Of a stretch of 64,000 nucleotides of DNA, positions 18,113 through 25,543 are shown piece after piece (positions within the stretch are counted from its first letter, which is position 1; every line of letters starts with the position of its first letter). The translations under genes and the position numbers were made by a program. Location of the stretch: NCBI GenBank assembly GCA_052148715.1, contig JBKQHQ010000081.1, forward strand, positions 1 to 64,000. The letters run 5' to 3'. A model generated the notes under the pieces. That model saw nothing but the letters and a program-made list of their open reading frames with translations. It had not been told where the DNA came from and did no database searches. This stretch comes from JBKQHQ01 sp052148715 (GTDB lineage Bacteria; Pseudomonadota; Alphaproteobacteria; Rhizobiales; Xanthobacteraceae).

Positions 18113-18457
18113 ATGCCGTTTTATCCTCAAGACATACACCGTGAGATCGACCGCAAGTGGCTGGATCGAACCGCACGCGGGAAGCCAAGCCAGCCGCTTC
18201 TTATTACAAAGCCGGCGGCCCGCATCCTCAAAGAACATCCCCCGCAGCGAAAATTGGAACGAATTGCTAAAAACGGGCAAATATTGTCCATGGTCGGCCG
18301 ACCAACCGCACCCGCGGCACCGTCAACTTTGAAAGACAGTTTCGCGCTTTTGCCTGCTGAAAAATGTGACCGAGGTCCGGAAGCCGATGTGGCTGCTCCG
18401 ACAAGTCAGTTAGCAGCGAGAGGAACTCGCCGTCGCGGGAGCAAAAAAGAAAAATGA
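18113..18457 (+). CDS. Doubtful hypothetical protein
   Basis: A 114-residue frame, MPFYPQDIHREIDRKWLDRT at the start, rich in charged residues with a basic tail (RRGSKKEK). It has no recognised domain, no good ribosome-binding site and lies in a gene-poor stretch. It may be a real orphan or chance. Nothing in the neighbourhood supports a role. Confidence 0.25.
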   Translation: MPFYPQDIHREIDRKWLDRTARGKPSQPLLITKPAARILKEHPPQRKLERIAKNGQILSMVGRPTAPAAPSTLKDSFALLPAEKCDRGPEADVAAPTSQLAARGTRRRGSKKEK

Positions 18458-18553
18458 GACCGCGCTGTGTGGGCGAACGCACTCAGCTAGGGGCGCGTAA
18501 AGAAGGGGAGGAGCGAGCGGTATTCGCCGCGACAACGCGTTTCGGAGCCTGCA

Positions 18554-18937
18554 ATGTTCAAAGAAACCCACCCGATTCTCGGCACCCGGGACATCCAACG
18601 GGCCATTGAGTTCTACAGCCAGCAGCTTGGCTTCAAGCTGGCATTCGGAGACAAAGCCGATCCACCGAACTACGTCGGGTTTCGCCGCGACGCGGTCGAG
18701 CTCCACATGCAGTTTCAATTCGAGCACGAGATGGGCACGATTCGCCTGCGGTTTCTGGTAGAGGACCCAGACGGGCTCTTCAACGAATACCGGCAACGTG
18801 GCGTCGAGTGCACTCCCAACAGCGTTCACGATACAACGTGGGGGACGCGCGAATTCGCCCTCTACGACTTAGATCGCAACGCGCTCACCTTCTACCGGGA
18901 TCTGACAAGCACGGAGAAGGAACGGCAGTCCTCGTAG
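18554..18937 (+). CDS. VOC-fold (glyoxalase/bleomycin resistance) protein
   Basis: A 127-residue single vicinal-oxygen-chelate domain. The two beta-alpha-beta-beta-beta halves are visible: HPILGTRDIQRAIEFYSQQLGF and, in the second half, VEDPDGLFNEYRQRGV and FALYDLDRNALTFYRDL. The layout fits small glyoxalase/bleomycin-resistance-like proteins that dimerise to form metal sites. The substrate is unknown. It has no partner gene. Confidence 0.85.
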   Translation: MFKETHPILGTRDIQRAIEFYSQQLGFKLAFGDKADPPNYVGFRRDAVELHMQFQFEHEMGTIRLRFLVEDPDGLFNEYRQRGVECTPNSVHDTTWGTREFALYDLDRNALTFYRDLTSTEKERQSS

Positions 18938-19141
18938 TTGGGTCCATCCCAACAGCGATCCCGAGTAGATAGGGACGGTGTCGGCACTGCAAAAATGTGA
19001 CCGGCTTCTGGGGGTAGTGTGGACCAGAATTTTCGAGTTTTGACCTCTCGCCGACTGAGCCCTGGGCGCAACTGCACCCCGGCAGCACCGGCGAACCGTA
19101 GGCAAGACGAACAACGGCGTAAGCCCCATGGGAGGTGCGAC

Positions 19142-19885
19142 ATGACGGATGCGCAGCAAGCCACTGACCCGCGGGTCGCCGATCTGGCGCAAGCCGGCAA
19201 AGTTCGGGTCGCGCTTTACGTCCCGCAATACACCAAGGATACTGAGACCGGCGAACTGCGGGGCTGGTGCGTCGATCTTGTTCACGCACTCGCAGCCCGC
19301 ATCGGCGTCAAAGGCGAACCGGTAGAACATCCAAACCCCGCAAACGCGCTGACGAGTGTCGCCTCCGGGAACTGCGATGCCGCTATCATCGGCATCGAGG
19401 CACTGCGCGCCACCAAGGTCGACTACTCGCCGCCGATCGTTGAAGCGGACTACACCATACTGGCGCCCGCCAGTTCACCGTATCGAACGATCGCAGACGC
19501 GGATCGTACGGATGTGCGCATTGCCGCCGTGCGCCATCACGCCTCGACCATCGCATTGAGCAAATTGATCAAGCACGCGACATTTGTTTATGCCGATACG
19601 CCCGATCTTACCTTCGAGATCTTGCGCCGTGGCGAAGCGGACTTATTCGCATCGCTCCATGAGGTATTGCGCCACTACGTTGCTCAATTGCCGGGGTCGC
19701 AGGTGTGGCCGGGCCGATACGGGTTCAATTCGTTAGGCATTGCGGTGCCAAAAGGACTGTCCGGGCGGCTCGCCTATGTCAGCGAGTTCGGCGAAGAGGC
19801 CAAGTCGTCGGGCTTGGTGCGGCGAGCCCTTGACCGCGCCGGCTGGAGCGGAGTCCACGTTGCACCATCGGTGCACCACAATTGA
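19142..19885 (+). CDS. Solute-binding protein family 3, without signal peptide
   Basis: A 247-residue type-2 periplasmic-binding-fold protein: GKVRVALYVPQYTKDTETGE (residues 20-39), the domain-3 signature GELRGWCVDLVHALAARIGV, SVASGNCDAAIIG, and VDYSPPIVEADYTILAP. This is the amino-acid/polar solute family 3. The ATG at 19142 follows GGAGGTGCGAC. No export signal is present and no ABC permease or ATPase is near, so it may act in the cytoplasm, for example as a sensor or scavenger, or it may be an exported protein that has lost its leader. The upstream in-frame extension does not supply a signal peptide. Confidence 0.8.
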   Translation: MTDAQQATDPRVADLAQAGKVRVALYVPQYTKDTETGELRGWCVDLVHALAARIGVKGEPVEHPNPANALTSVASGNCDAAIIGIEALRATKVDYSPPIVEADYTILAPASSPYRTIADADRTDVRIAAVRHHASTIALSKLIKHATFVYADTPDLTFEILRRGEADLFASLHEVLRHYVAQLPGSQVWPGRYGFNSLGIAVPKGLSGRLAYVSEFGEEAKSSGLVRRALDRAGWSGVHVAPSVHHN

Positions 19886-20071
19886 AGAAATCCTGGCCGC
19901 GTGAGTGCACTTCGCCCACCGCAATAGGGGGGCCTACAATCCACACAATGACCGCTCCTGACAGTGGGCTGCCGATCCGGGATGTCCGCCTTCACGGTGA
20001 GTTTCGGAGGGTACGCGGAAGACATATGCTCATTCTGCCTTACCGGCCTGCCCTTTTGCACGGTACTGCGG

Positions 20072-21040
20072 TTAGGACAGTCGGTGGCGGTTCGACGCAC
20101 CGGCGAGCAGTCTCTCTGCTTCCGTTGCCATGCGCTCGACAATCTCTGCGGCCGGAGGAATATCCGTAATCAGGTCTACTGCCTCGCCGGCAATGACGGC
20201 CGTGATGCTGAAATCGTCGACCGCACGCGCCTCATCATAACGCGCCGCCTCGTCGTCCTGGTGCTGTAGCAACTCTGCCTCGCGGCCGTACCACCGCTCG
20301 GAGAACTCGTTGCGCAAAACGCGACCCGTATACGGGGCAGGCCAGACGTTTCGGCGCACAATGTCGAACAAGATCCCGCGGATCGTGCCGTCACCTCCGG
20401 CCGCTACAATACGCTGCTTGGCGGCCGTGGAACCTGCGGCTTCCTGCGACGCATGGAATCGGGTGCCGACCAGAACCCCGTCCGCCCCGAGCATCAGCGC
20501 CTCCGCAAGCCCGCGGCCGTCCGCCACTCCCCCGGCTGCGGCTACCGGAAGCCCGGGCAAAGAATCCACGACGGCGGGCACAAACGGAAATGTGCTCCGC
20601 GATATGCCGTGACCACCGGCCTCCGCTCCTTGGGCAACGAGGATATCTGCCCCATTACCGGCCGCGTCTTTGGCCTGTCCAAGAGTTTGGACCTGGCAGA
20701 TGAGCAGCGCGCCGGCGCGCTTGATCGTTGGCGCATGCGGTCGAACGTCGCCGAAAGAGAGCATGACCGCCGGTGGGCGGCGTTCAAGAGCCAGGTCAAG
20801 CAGCCGGGGGCGTCTGGCCATGCTCCACGTGATGAATCCAACTCCGACGCGTGCATCGCCGGCGGCGTCCAGCTCGCGTGTCAACCACGCTTCATCGCCA
20901 TAGCTCGCGCCAATGATTCCGAAGCCGCCTGTGTGGCTCACAAGCGCAGCCAGCCGTCCGTCGGCTACTCGATCCATCCGGGCGAGCAGGATGGGGTGCT
21001 TTACGCGGAGAAGTTCGGTCAAACGTGTAGAAATGGCCAT
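20072..21040 (-). CDS. Nitronate monooxygenase family protein
   Basis: A 322-residue FMN-dependent TIM-barrel enzyme of the NMO/2-nitropropane dioxygenase family: TRLTELLRVKHPILLARM near the start, GFGIIGAS, DILVAQGAEAGGH (FMN/active-site His), VVDSLPGLPVAAAGGVADGRG, and LMLGADGVLVGTRFHAS. The frame is open for another 100 codons upstream, but the ATG at 21040 gives the family N-terminus. Members oxidise alkyl nitronates or act as enoyl reductase-like flavoproteins. It is not obviously linked to the nitrate cluster more than 22 kb away. Confidence 0.9.
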   Translation of the reverse strand: MAISTRLTELLRVKHPILLARMDRVADGRLAALVSHTGGFGIIGASYGDEAWLTRELDAAGDARVGVGFITWSMARRPRLLDLALERRPPAVMLSFGDVRPHAPTIKRAGALLICQVQTLGQAKDAAGNGADILVAQGAEAGGHGISRSTFPFVPAVVDSLPGLPVAAAGGVADGRGLAEALMLGADGVLVGTRFHASQEAAGSTAAKQRIVAAGGDGTIRGILFDIVRRNVWPAPYTGRVLRNEFSERWYGREAELLQHQDDEAARYDEARAVDDFSITAVIAGEAVDLITDIPPAAEIVERMATEAERLLAGASNRHRLS

Positions 21041-21336
21041 CGTGGTCCCCGCTCTCGTCGTCGAACCGAGACTGCGCCGCATTATTTCAATATACGACCA
21101 GATCTGGCTGCGTGAGTAATCGGCGGTGCGGCCCGCATGGCCCGCGCTTTGGGAAGTGCATTTGCGGCGCCCCTCGAAGGGTGGACGGCGGTTAAACGCC
21201 ACGCCGAGGTCATCCGGGGCCATGCACAATTTCGGTTTGACCGGGCGTCCGAATGCCTCGCCGACAATGGTATCATCTGCCTGATTCGGCGCGGGACAAG
21301 AACCTGCATTAACCCTCTCTTCCTGAGCACCATATA

Positions 21337-21960
21337 GTGGCAAGCGGATTGATGACTGGCCGGCAACAGCGCGACAACCTTCGGGAAACGGGCGGCCCGA
21401 GGCGGGTGCCGGTTATGGATAACCGAGCCACGAGATCACAGCCACATAGCCGAGATCAGCAAAGGGCAAGGGCTTGGGCACTTGATGAGATTTTGGCGCT
21501 GGTCGAGGAAGGCAAGAGGAGGTTGGAAGAGCCGCTTTTTCCCGAGGAAAGAGCACAAATAGAGGAAGTGATAGAGCAAATTGAGAGATCTCTCGAGGGC
21601 AGAAATAAGCCGCTGATAGAGCCATTAGAGGAAGTCGTTGATCTTCCCGAATCGCCGTATGCCGCATCGGAAAGACGTAACGAGCCTCACGACCGCACAA
21701 GCTGGCTGCAAACATCCAGGCGGCACGTGCACAGATTTTTTGGAGCTTTTGCCGCCGGCTCGCTTATATGGTATTTGAGCCTGGCGTATGGCAGCCAAGT
21801 TTTAGATCTCTCTTTTATGACTGGAAAGACCACTTTGCTCCTTAATGTTGGGAGATTGACGGTAGCATTTGTTGCTCTCTGGGCCACGTTGGCGCTATCC
21901 CTGGAGCTTGTCGCGTACCGGAAGAAAATGAGGATCGACCCGAGCAGCCCGCTGCGGTAA
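21337..21960 (+). CDS. Hypothetical membrane protein with coiled-coil N-terminus
   Basis: A 207-residue protein. Residues 45-105 are a charged helical stretch (ARAWALDEILALVEEGKRR, then EERAQIEEVIEQIERSLEG) likely to form a coiled coil, and two transmembrane helices follow (about 140-155 and 178-196, ending SLELVAYRKKMR). The actual start may be the ATG at residue 6 or 27. The sequence is less GC-rich and the codon use is less biased than in neighbouring genes. No family recognised; no operon. Confidence 0.5.
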   Translation: MASGLMTGRQQRDNLRETGGPRRVPVMDNRATRSQPHSRDQQRARAWALDEILALVEEGKRRLEEPLFPEERAQIEEVIEQIERSLEGRNKPLIEPLEEVVDLPESPYAASERRNEPHDRTSWLQTSRRHVHRFFGAFAAGSLIWYLSLAYGSQVLDLSFMTGKTTLLLNVGRLTVAFVALWATLALSLELVAYRKKMRIDPSSPLR

Positions 21961-22432
21961 GCCGGGCGCGTCGGGCTGGAACGCCACCGCGCTTCGCCGA
22001 ACGAAACGACCGAGCGTGCCACCGGCAGGGATGACGATGCCGGCGCTCCAACTCTTTTGGGCACAGCTGTCATTCTGGGCGCCGTCCGAACTGGTCGGCG
22101 AGGAAGTAGTGGGGTAAGTTTAGACTGAGGGCAGGAATGGGCACATGCTGGCTAACAACTATGATGGATCAAACGTGAACCAGCGGGACGACTACCTTCC
22201 ACAGTCTGAACAATAGCCGTATACTACCAAATTCAACGTCACGTAGATCGCGCGGATCGATGGAGGTGCAATGTCTCCTCCTGGCACATAGGCTCCGGCA
22301 AGGGCGGACCCTGATTTTGGTCCGCTGTCGGGGCATTCCTGTGGTCGGGCGATTGCTGCGGACCGTGGGGAAACCTAATCTTGCCCGAGGGCGCGCCGGG
22401 TGGGATGCATTCAGTGGACATGGAGAGTTGGT
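21961..22432. other. 472-bp intergenic stretch
   Basis: No supported gene. It leads into the SDR gene at 22433, which has GGAGAG upstream. The stretch contains only short frames without family resemblance. Confidence 0.35.
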
Positions 22433-23149
22433 ATGCTTGAGGGGAAAAAGGCAGTTGTCGTCGGGGGCACTTCGGGCATCGGTTTGGCCGCGGCCGTCGA
22501 ATTGCACCGCTCGGGCGCGCAGGTCCGGATTACCGGACGCACGCGAGACAAGGCCGCGGCCGCTGCGACCGCCATCGGCGATCGAACGACGGGGGATGCA
22601 GTAGACGCACGCGATGCTGCGAAGTTGCAGGCTTTTTTCGCGACCGTCGGGGAGTTCGACCACCTGATTGTCGCTCTCGGCGGCGGGAGCGCGATTGGCG
22701 CGTTCAAAGAGCTCGATGAGGTGAAAATGCGAGCCGGCTTCGACAATAAGTTCTGGCCGTATCTCAACGTCATCCGCGTTGGAGCAGACAATATTCGCGG
22801 TTCGGGATCGATAACATTGATAACGGGCGCTGCCGGGCGGCGCGCCATCAAGGGCATGTCCGGGCTCGCTGCGGTGAACGGCGCGTTGCAAGCGATCATC
22901 GGCCCTTTGGCGCTGGAGTTCGCGCCGGTCCGCGTCAATGCGATATCGCCTGGCCTGATCGCCACTCCGTATTGGGATCGTATGCCCGAGGGTGCTCGGA
23001 AAGCGATGTACGAGCATTCCGCCGCGACCGTCCCGGTCGGCCGCGTCGGCGCACCGAGTGATATCGGGCATGCCGTCCTGTTCCTTGTCAGCAATGGATT
23101 CACGACTGGCGCTATTCTCGACTGCGACGGCGGCGCAAGATTGGTCTAG
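22433..23149 (+). CDS. Atypical SDR-fold protein without the Tyr-x3-Lys site
   Basis: A 238-residue short-chain dehydrogenase-like protein. The nucleotide motif VVVGGTSGIGLAAAVEL is intact and it ends FTTGAILDCDGGARLV as in SDRs. However, where YxxxK is expected after TLITGAAG the sequence is GLAAVNGAL, so both catalytic Tyr and Lys are missing. It may be a non-catalytic nucleotide-binding protein, or an SDR of a divergent subgroup. The ATG at 22433 behind GGAGAG is chosen over an upstream start. Confidence 0.82.
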   Translation: MLEGKKAVVVGGTSGIGLAAAVELHRSGAQVRITGRTRDKAAAAATAIGDRTTGDAVDARDAAKLQAFFATVGEFDHLIVALGGGSAIGAFKELDEVKMRAGFDNKFWPYLNVIRVGADNIRGSGSITLITGAAGRRAIKGMSGLAAVNGALQAIIGPLALEFAPVRVNAISPGLIATPYWDRMPEGARKAMYEHSAATVPVGRVGAPSDIGHAVLFLVSNGFTTGAILDCDGGARLV

Positions 23150-23264
23150 GGTTCGGGCGGGGGCGAAAAATTCTGGACTCACGCGGGAGGTCCTGGGCCA
23201 GCGCCCCGAAGGCTGGAACAGCCGTGAATCGTCGGGCTAAGCCTGCGTCGCCGGCAAAATCGCG

Positions 23265-24284
23265 ATGGGATGCGTTCAAATGCGTGGGTTAAAGGCAATT
23301 GCAATCGTACTTGCAGTCTTTTCAAGCTCGGCGGGTGGGCAGGAAAGGCCATACGAGCTCAAGCTCTCGCACTGGCTGGCGCAGGCGCATCCGTTCCATG
23401 CCGCGATCCAAGGTTGGCTGGCGTCCGTTGTAACAGCGAGCGAGGGAACGTTGAGCGGCACGGTCTACCCCGCCGCGCAACTCGGCAAGCCTGTCGATCA
23501 TTACGCCCTGGTTCGCGACGGCGCGGTCGACCTCGCCTACGTGAACCCGGGATTCGATCGGGACAAATTTCCTCTGTTCTCGGCCGGCGAACTGCCGTTC
23601 CTTGTCGAAGACCCTGAGCACGGGTCGAGGGCGTTTGACCTGTGGTACCGGCGTTTTGCAGACGTGGAAATGCAAGAGGTCAAGTATTGCTTCGCGTTCG
23701 TTTTCGGTCTTGGAAGTCTCCATTCCAAACGAATGATCTCCGATCCTTCCGACCTTAAGGGCATGACCGTTCGGTCGGCGAACGCAACGCTTGCCCGATA
23801 CATGACCAATTTCGGTGCAATAGACGTTCGAGCGCGAGCCGACGACCTCCGAAATCTCGTCGCATCGGAAAAAGCCGAGGCGATAACCCTGCCGTGGAGC
23901 GCTCTTTTCGTGTTCAAGCTAGACACGCTTCTTCCCTATCACCTGGACGTCCCGCTCTATGTCACTCCCTTTGCCTTGCTCATGAATCGGGCCTCATACG
24001 ACGCCCTATCGGTCCAGCAGAGGCGTGCCATCGATGGCCATTGCGCGCCGGAATGGGCGGAGCGAATTACGCGCCCCTTCGCTGCCGACCAGCGCGCTGG
24101 CCTCGCGCGCATCCGTTCCGACCGGGCCCACTTCATTGCTGCGCCAGCAGGACCCCAGCTGCAGCCTTGGCAATCGGGCGCTTACGACGCCCACGCAGAA
24201 TGGGTGGCCCGGGCCGGCGGCGGCCAAGCAGAAACCTCGCTGAACGATCTGAAATCAATTGTCCGCCAGTATGCGGTTCCTTAG
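23265..24284 (+). CDS. TRAP transporter solute-binding protein (DctP-type), orphan
   Basis: A 339-residue DctP-family binding protein with a signal peptide (GLKAIAIVLAVFSSSAGG, cut before QERPYELK). It has YPAAQLGKPVDHYALVRDGAVDLAYVNPG (residues about 67-95), LKGMTVRSANATLARYM with the Arg that binds carboxylates, and TLPWSALFVFKLD. TRAP binding proteins capture organic acids and deliver them to DctQM, but no membrane subunits are in this window, so it is an orphan. Start could be either ATG at 23265 or 23280. Confidence 0.85.
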   Translation: MGCVQMRGLKAIAIVLAVFSSSAGGQERPYELKLSHWLAQAHPFHAAIQGWLASVVTASEGTLSGTVYPAAQLGKPVDHYALVRDGAVDLAYVNPGFDRDKFPLFSAGELPFLVEDPEHGSRAFDLWYRRFADVEMQEVKYCFAFVFGLGSLHSKRMISDPSDLKGMTVRSANATLARYMTNFGAIDVRARADDLRNLVASEKAEAITLPWSALFVFKLDTLLPYHLDVPLYVTPFALLMNRASYDALSVQQRRAIDGHCAPEWAERITRPFAADQRAGLARIRSDRAHFIAAPAGPQLQPWQSGAYDAHAEWVARAGGGQAETSLNDLKSIVRQYAVP

Positions 24285-24333
24285 CTGCGCGCCTTCGCGC
24301 GTAGCCTGTAAATCTTCTGTATTTAATTCCAAC

Positions 24334-24510
24334 GACAAGATTCGTAGCGCGGGCAAAATCGCCCGCTTCGGGCGATAAGTTTATACTGGGTGCCGCTCGA
24401 TTTTGCCCATGCGGAGGGCCAAGCGCCCGCGTGCGCATGGCGCGTGCCGCGCCTTCTGCGCATCCTACGGATCTGATTCCACGCGGCCCGTTCGCGGGCC
24501 GCCGCCGTAT
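24334..24510. repeat. Dispersed ~178-bp intergenic repeat, copy 1
   Basis: Starting GACAAGATTCGTAGCGCGGG and ending GGGCCGCCGCCGTAT, this stretch is closely similar to 28715-28892, including GATTTTGCCC, GCGGAGGGCCAAGCG and TCTGATTCC blocks. Both copies are in the same orientation and lie between genes. The middle part differs by small insertions. It could be a non-autonomous mobile element or a fragment of one. Confidence 0.8.
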
Positions 24511-24551
24511 CAGTCGATGAATATGAGTTGCCGCATCTGCATGAGGACATG

Positions 24552-25292
24552 ATGGCGAGTCGGATCCCGGGCCTGGCGCGCGCGGCGTGGCCGTGGGCCC
24601 TTCTTGTGGCGATGGGCACGCTGCTGATCTGGCGGCCGGCATGGTTTGAAGTGCTCGGCGTTGGCGTACTCGCCGTCGGCGTGATCATCTTTGTGCTCGT
24701 GCTGGCGATCTACGGCTTCGCATGGCTGGCACCCGCGCGCGCGAAGAAGGCCGGGATAACGCAGTCCGAGGCCAGTTTCGTCGGGCAGGAGCACGCTGGG
24801 TCCCGCCTTCGCATGATCGAGTTGCCGGACGCGACCTGTCGGGTCGAACTGTCGCTCGGCTATTATGCCCTGAGTTTCTTGGCCCTCGGTGTGGGCGGGC
24901 CGGGCCTAGTCGCGATGTTTCTCGCCAACGGCGCGGTATCCGACCTCCGTCATCCGATGATGATCTTCGCGGCGCTGTTTTCGATCGGCCTGTGCCTGCT
25001 GCTGGCGTATCTGCTGTTCGTCTACGTCTTCCGGCGGCCGTCGCTGACGATTGCACCCGGCGAGGTGGTCTTGCGCAGGGGTCGCAGGGAGGTCAAGCGA
25101 TTCGATCGCCGGGACATTGCCGAACTACGTAAAGACGTGCGCGTCTACGACGACGAGGGTAATGAGGCGCGCTGTTACATTCTGGTCGCGCGCGCGAGCG
25201 ATGGATCGAACAACAGATTGGCAGCGTCCGGCCGCCAGGAGGACATCGACCGGATCGCCGCGCGGATGCGGCTTCTTCTCGGCCTGCGCTGA
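24552..25292 (+). CDS. Hypothetical membrane protein
   Basis: A protein of about 246 residues (254 if the ATG at 24528 is used). Two hydrophobic helices at the N-terminus (AWPWALLVAMGTLLIW and VLGVGVLAVGVIIFVLVLAIYGFAWL), two more in the middle (YALSFLALGVGGPGLVAMFL; MIFAALFSIGLCLLLAYLLF), then a cytoplasmic domain FRRPSLTIAPGEVVLRRGRR with a PH-like strand pattern typical of small bacterial membrane proteins. No family name is certain. It stands alone, right after the dispersed repeat. Confidence 0.65.
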   Translation: MASRIPGLARAAWPWALLVAMGTLLIWRPAWFEVLGVGVLAVGVIIFVLVLAIYGFAWLAPARAKKAGITQSEASFVGQEHAGSRLRMIELPDATCRVELSLGYYALSFLALGVGGPGLVAMFLANGAVSDLRHPMMIFAALFSIGLCLLLAYLLFVYVFRRPSLTIAPGEVVLRRGRREVKRFDRRDIAELRKDVRVYDDEGNEARCYILVARASDGSNNRLAASGRQEDIDRIAARMRLLLGLR

Positions 25293-25415
25293 GGAGCGCA
25301 GGGCGATCCGGCCTTGCACAATTCGGCTTCCGGGTATTGCCACATGCTCTCCATCAAAAGGCAGGGCCGATTTTGGTGCGCTTTGAGAACATTTCTTGTA
25401 GCCCGCCGGTTGCTC

Positions 25416-25442
25416 GTGCGAACGGGCGATGGCTTGTAGATG
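25416..25442. repeat. Short dispersed repeat, copy B
   Basis: It matches 16118-16143 over 26 bases with a single extra T (GGCTTGTAGATG against GGCTGTAGATG). It lies just upstream of a long hairpin. Confidence 0.5.
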
Positions 25443-25445
25443 TGA

Positions 25446-25510
25446 AGGTTTTCAGATGCCGGCCGTTCGCGAAGATTCGGCTGACACCGGCAGCCGGCGT
25501 CTGAAAACCT
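25446..25510 (-). terminator. Long-stem hairpin after the chemoreceptor gene
   Basis: AGGTTTTCAGATGCCGGC (25446-25463) pairs with GCCGGCGTCTGAAAACCT (25493-25510), an 18-bp stem with a single G-T pair and a 29-base loop. It lies 33 bp past the stop of the minus-strand chemoreceptor gene. The long loop and missing T-run make a classical intrinsic terminator uncertain; it may be an mRNA-stabilising or repeat structure. Confidence 0.6.
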
Positions 25511-25543
25511 CCAAGGGGGAAACCGCGCTGGGATGCTGAACGA

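Larger units (their letters stand above)
17303..18553. other. 1.25-kb gene-poor stretch
   Basis: This region has lower GC than its surroundings and no strong gene, apart from the psiF remnant (17405-17544) and a doubtful small frame (18113-18457). The sequence AAAAATGTGACCG at about 18361 recurs at about 18991, in the same orientation, which could mark the ends of a lost insertion. Overall it looks like a decaying or recombinogenic segment. Confidence 0.45.

Noticed and set aside
18361..19003. Insertion-sequence ends suggested by two AAAAATGTGACCG copies
   Set aside because: Only 13 bases are shared, no transposase frame or inverted ends lie between them, so a mobile element cannot be supported.
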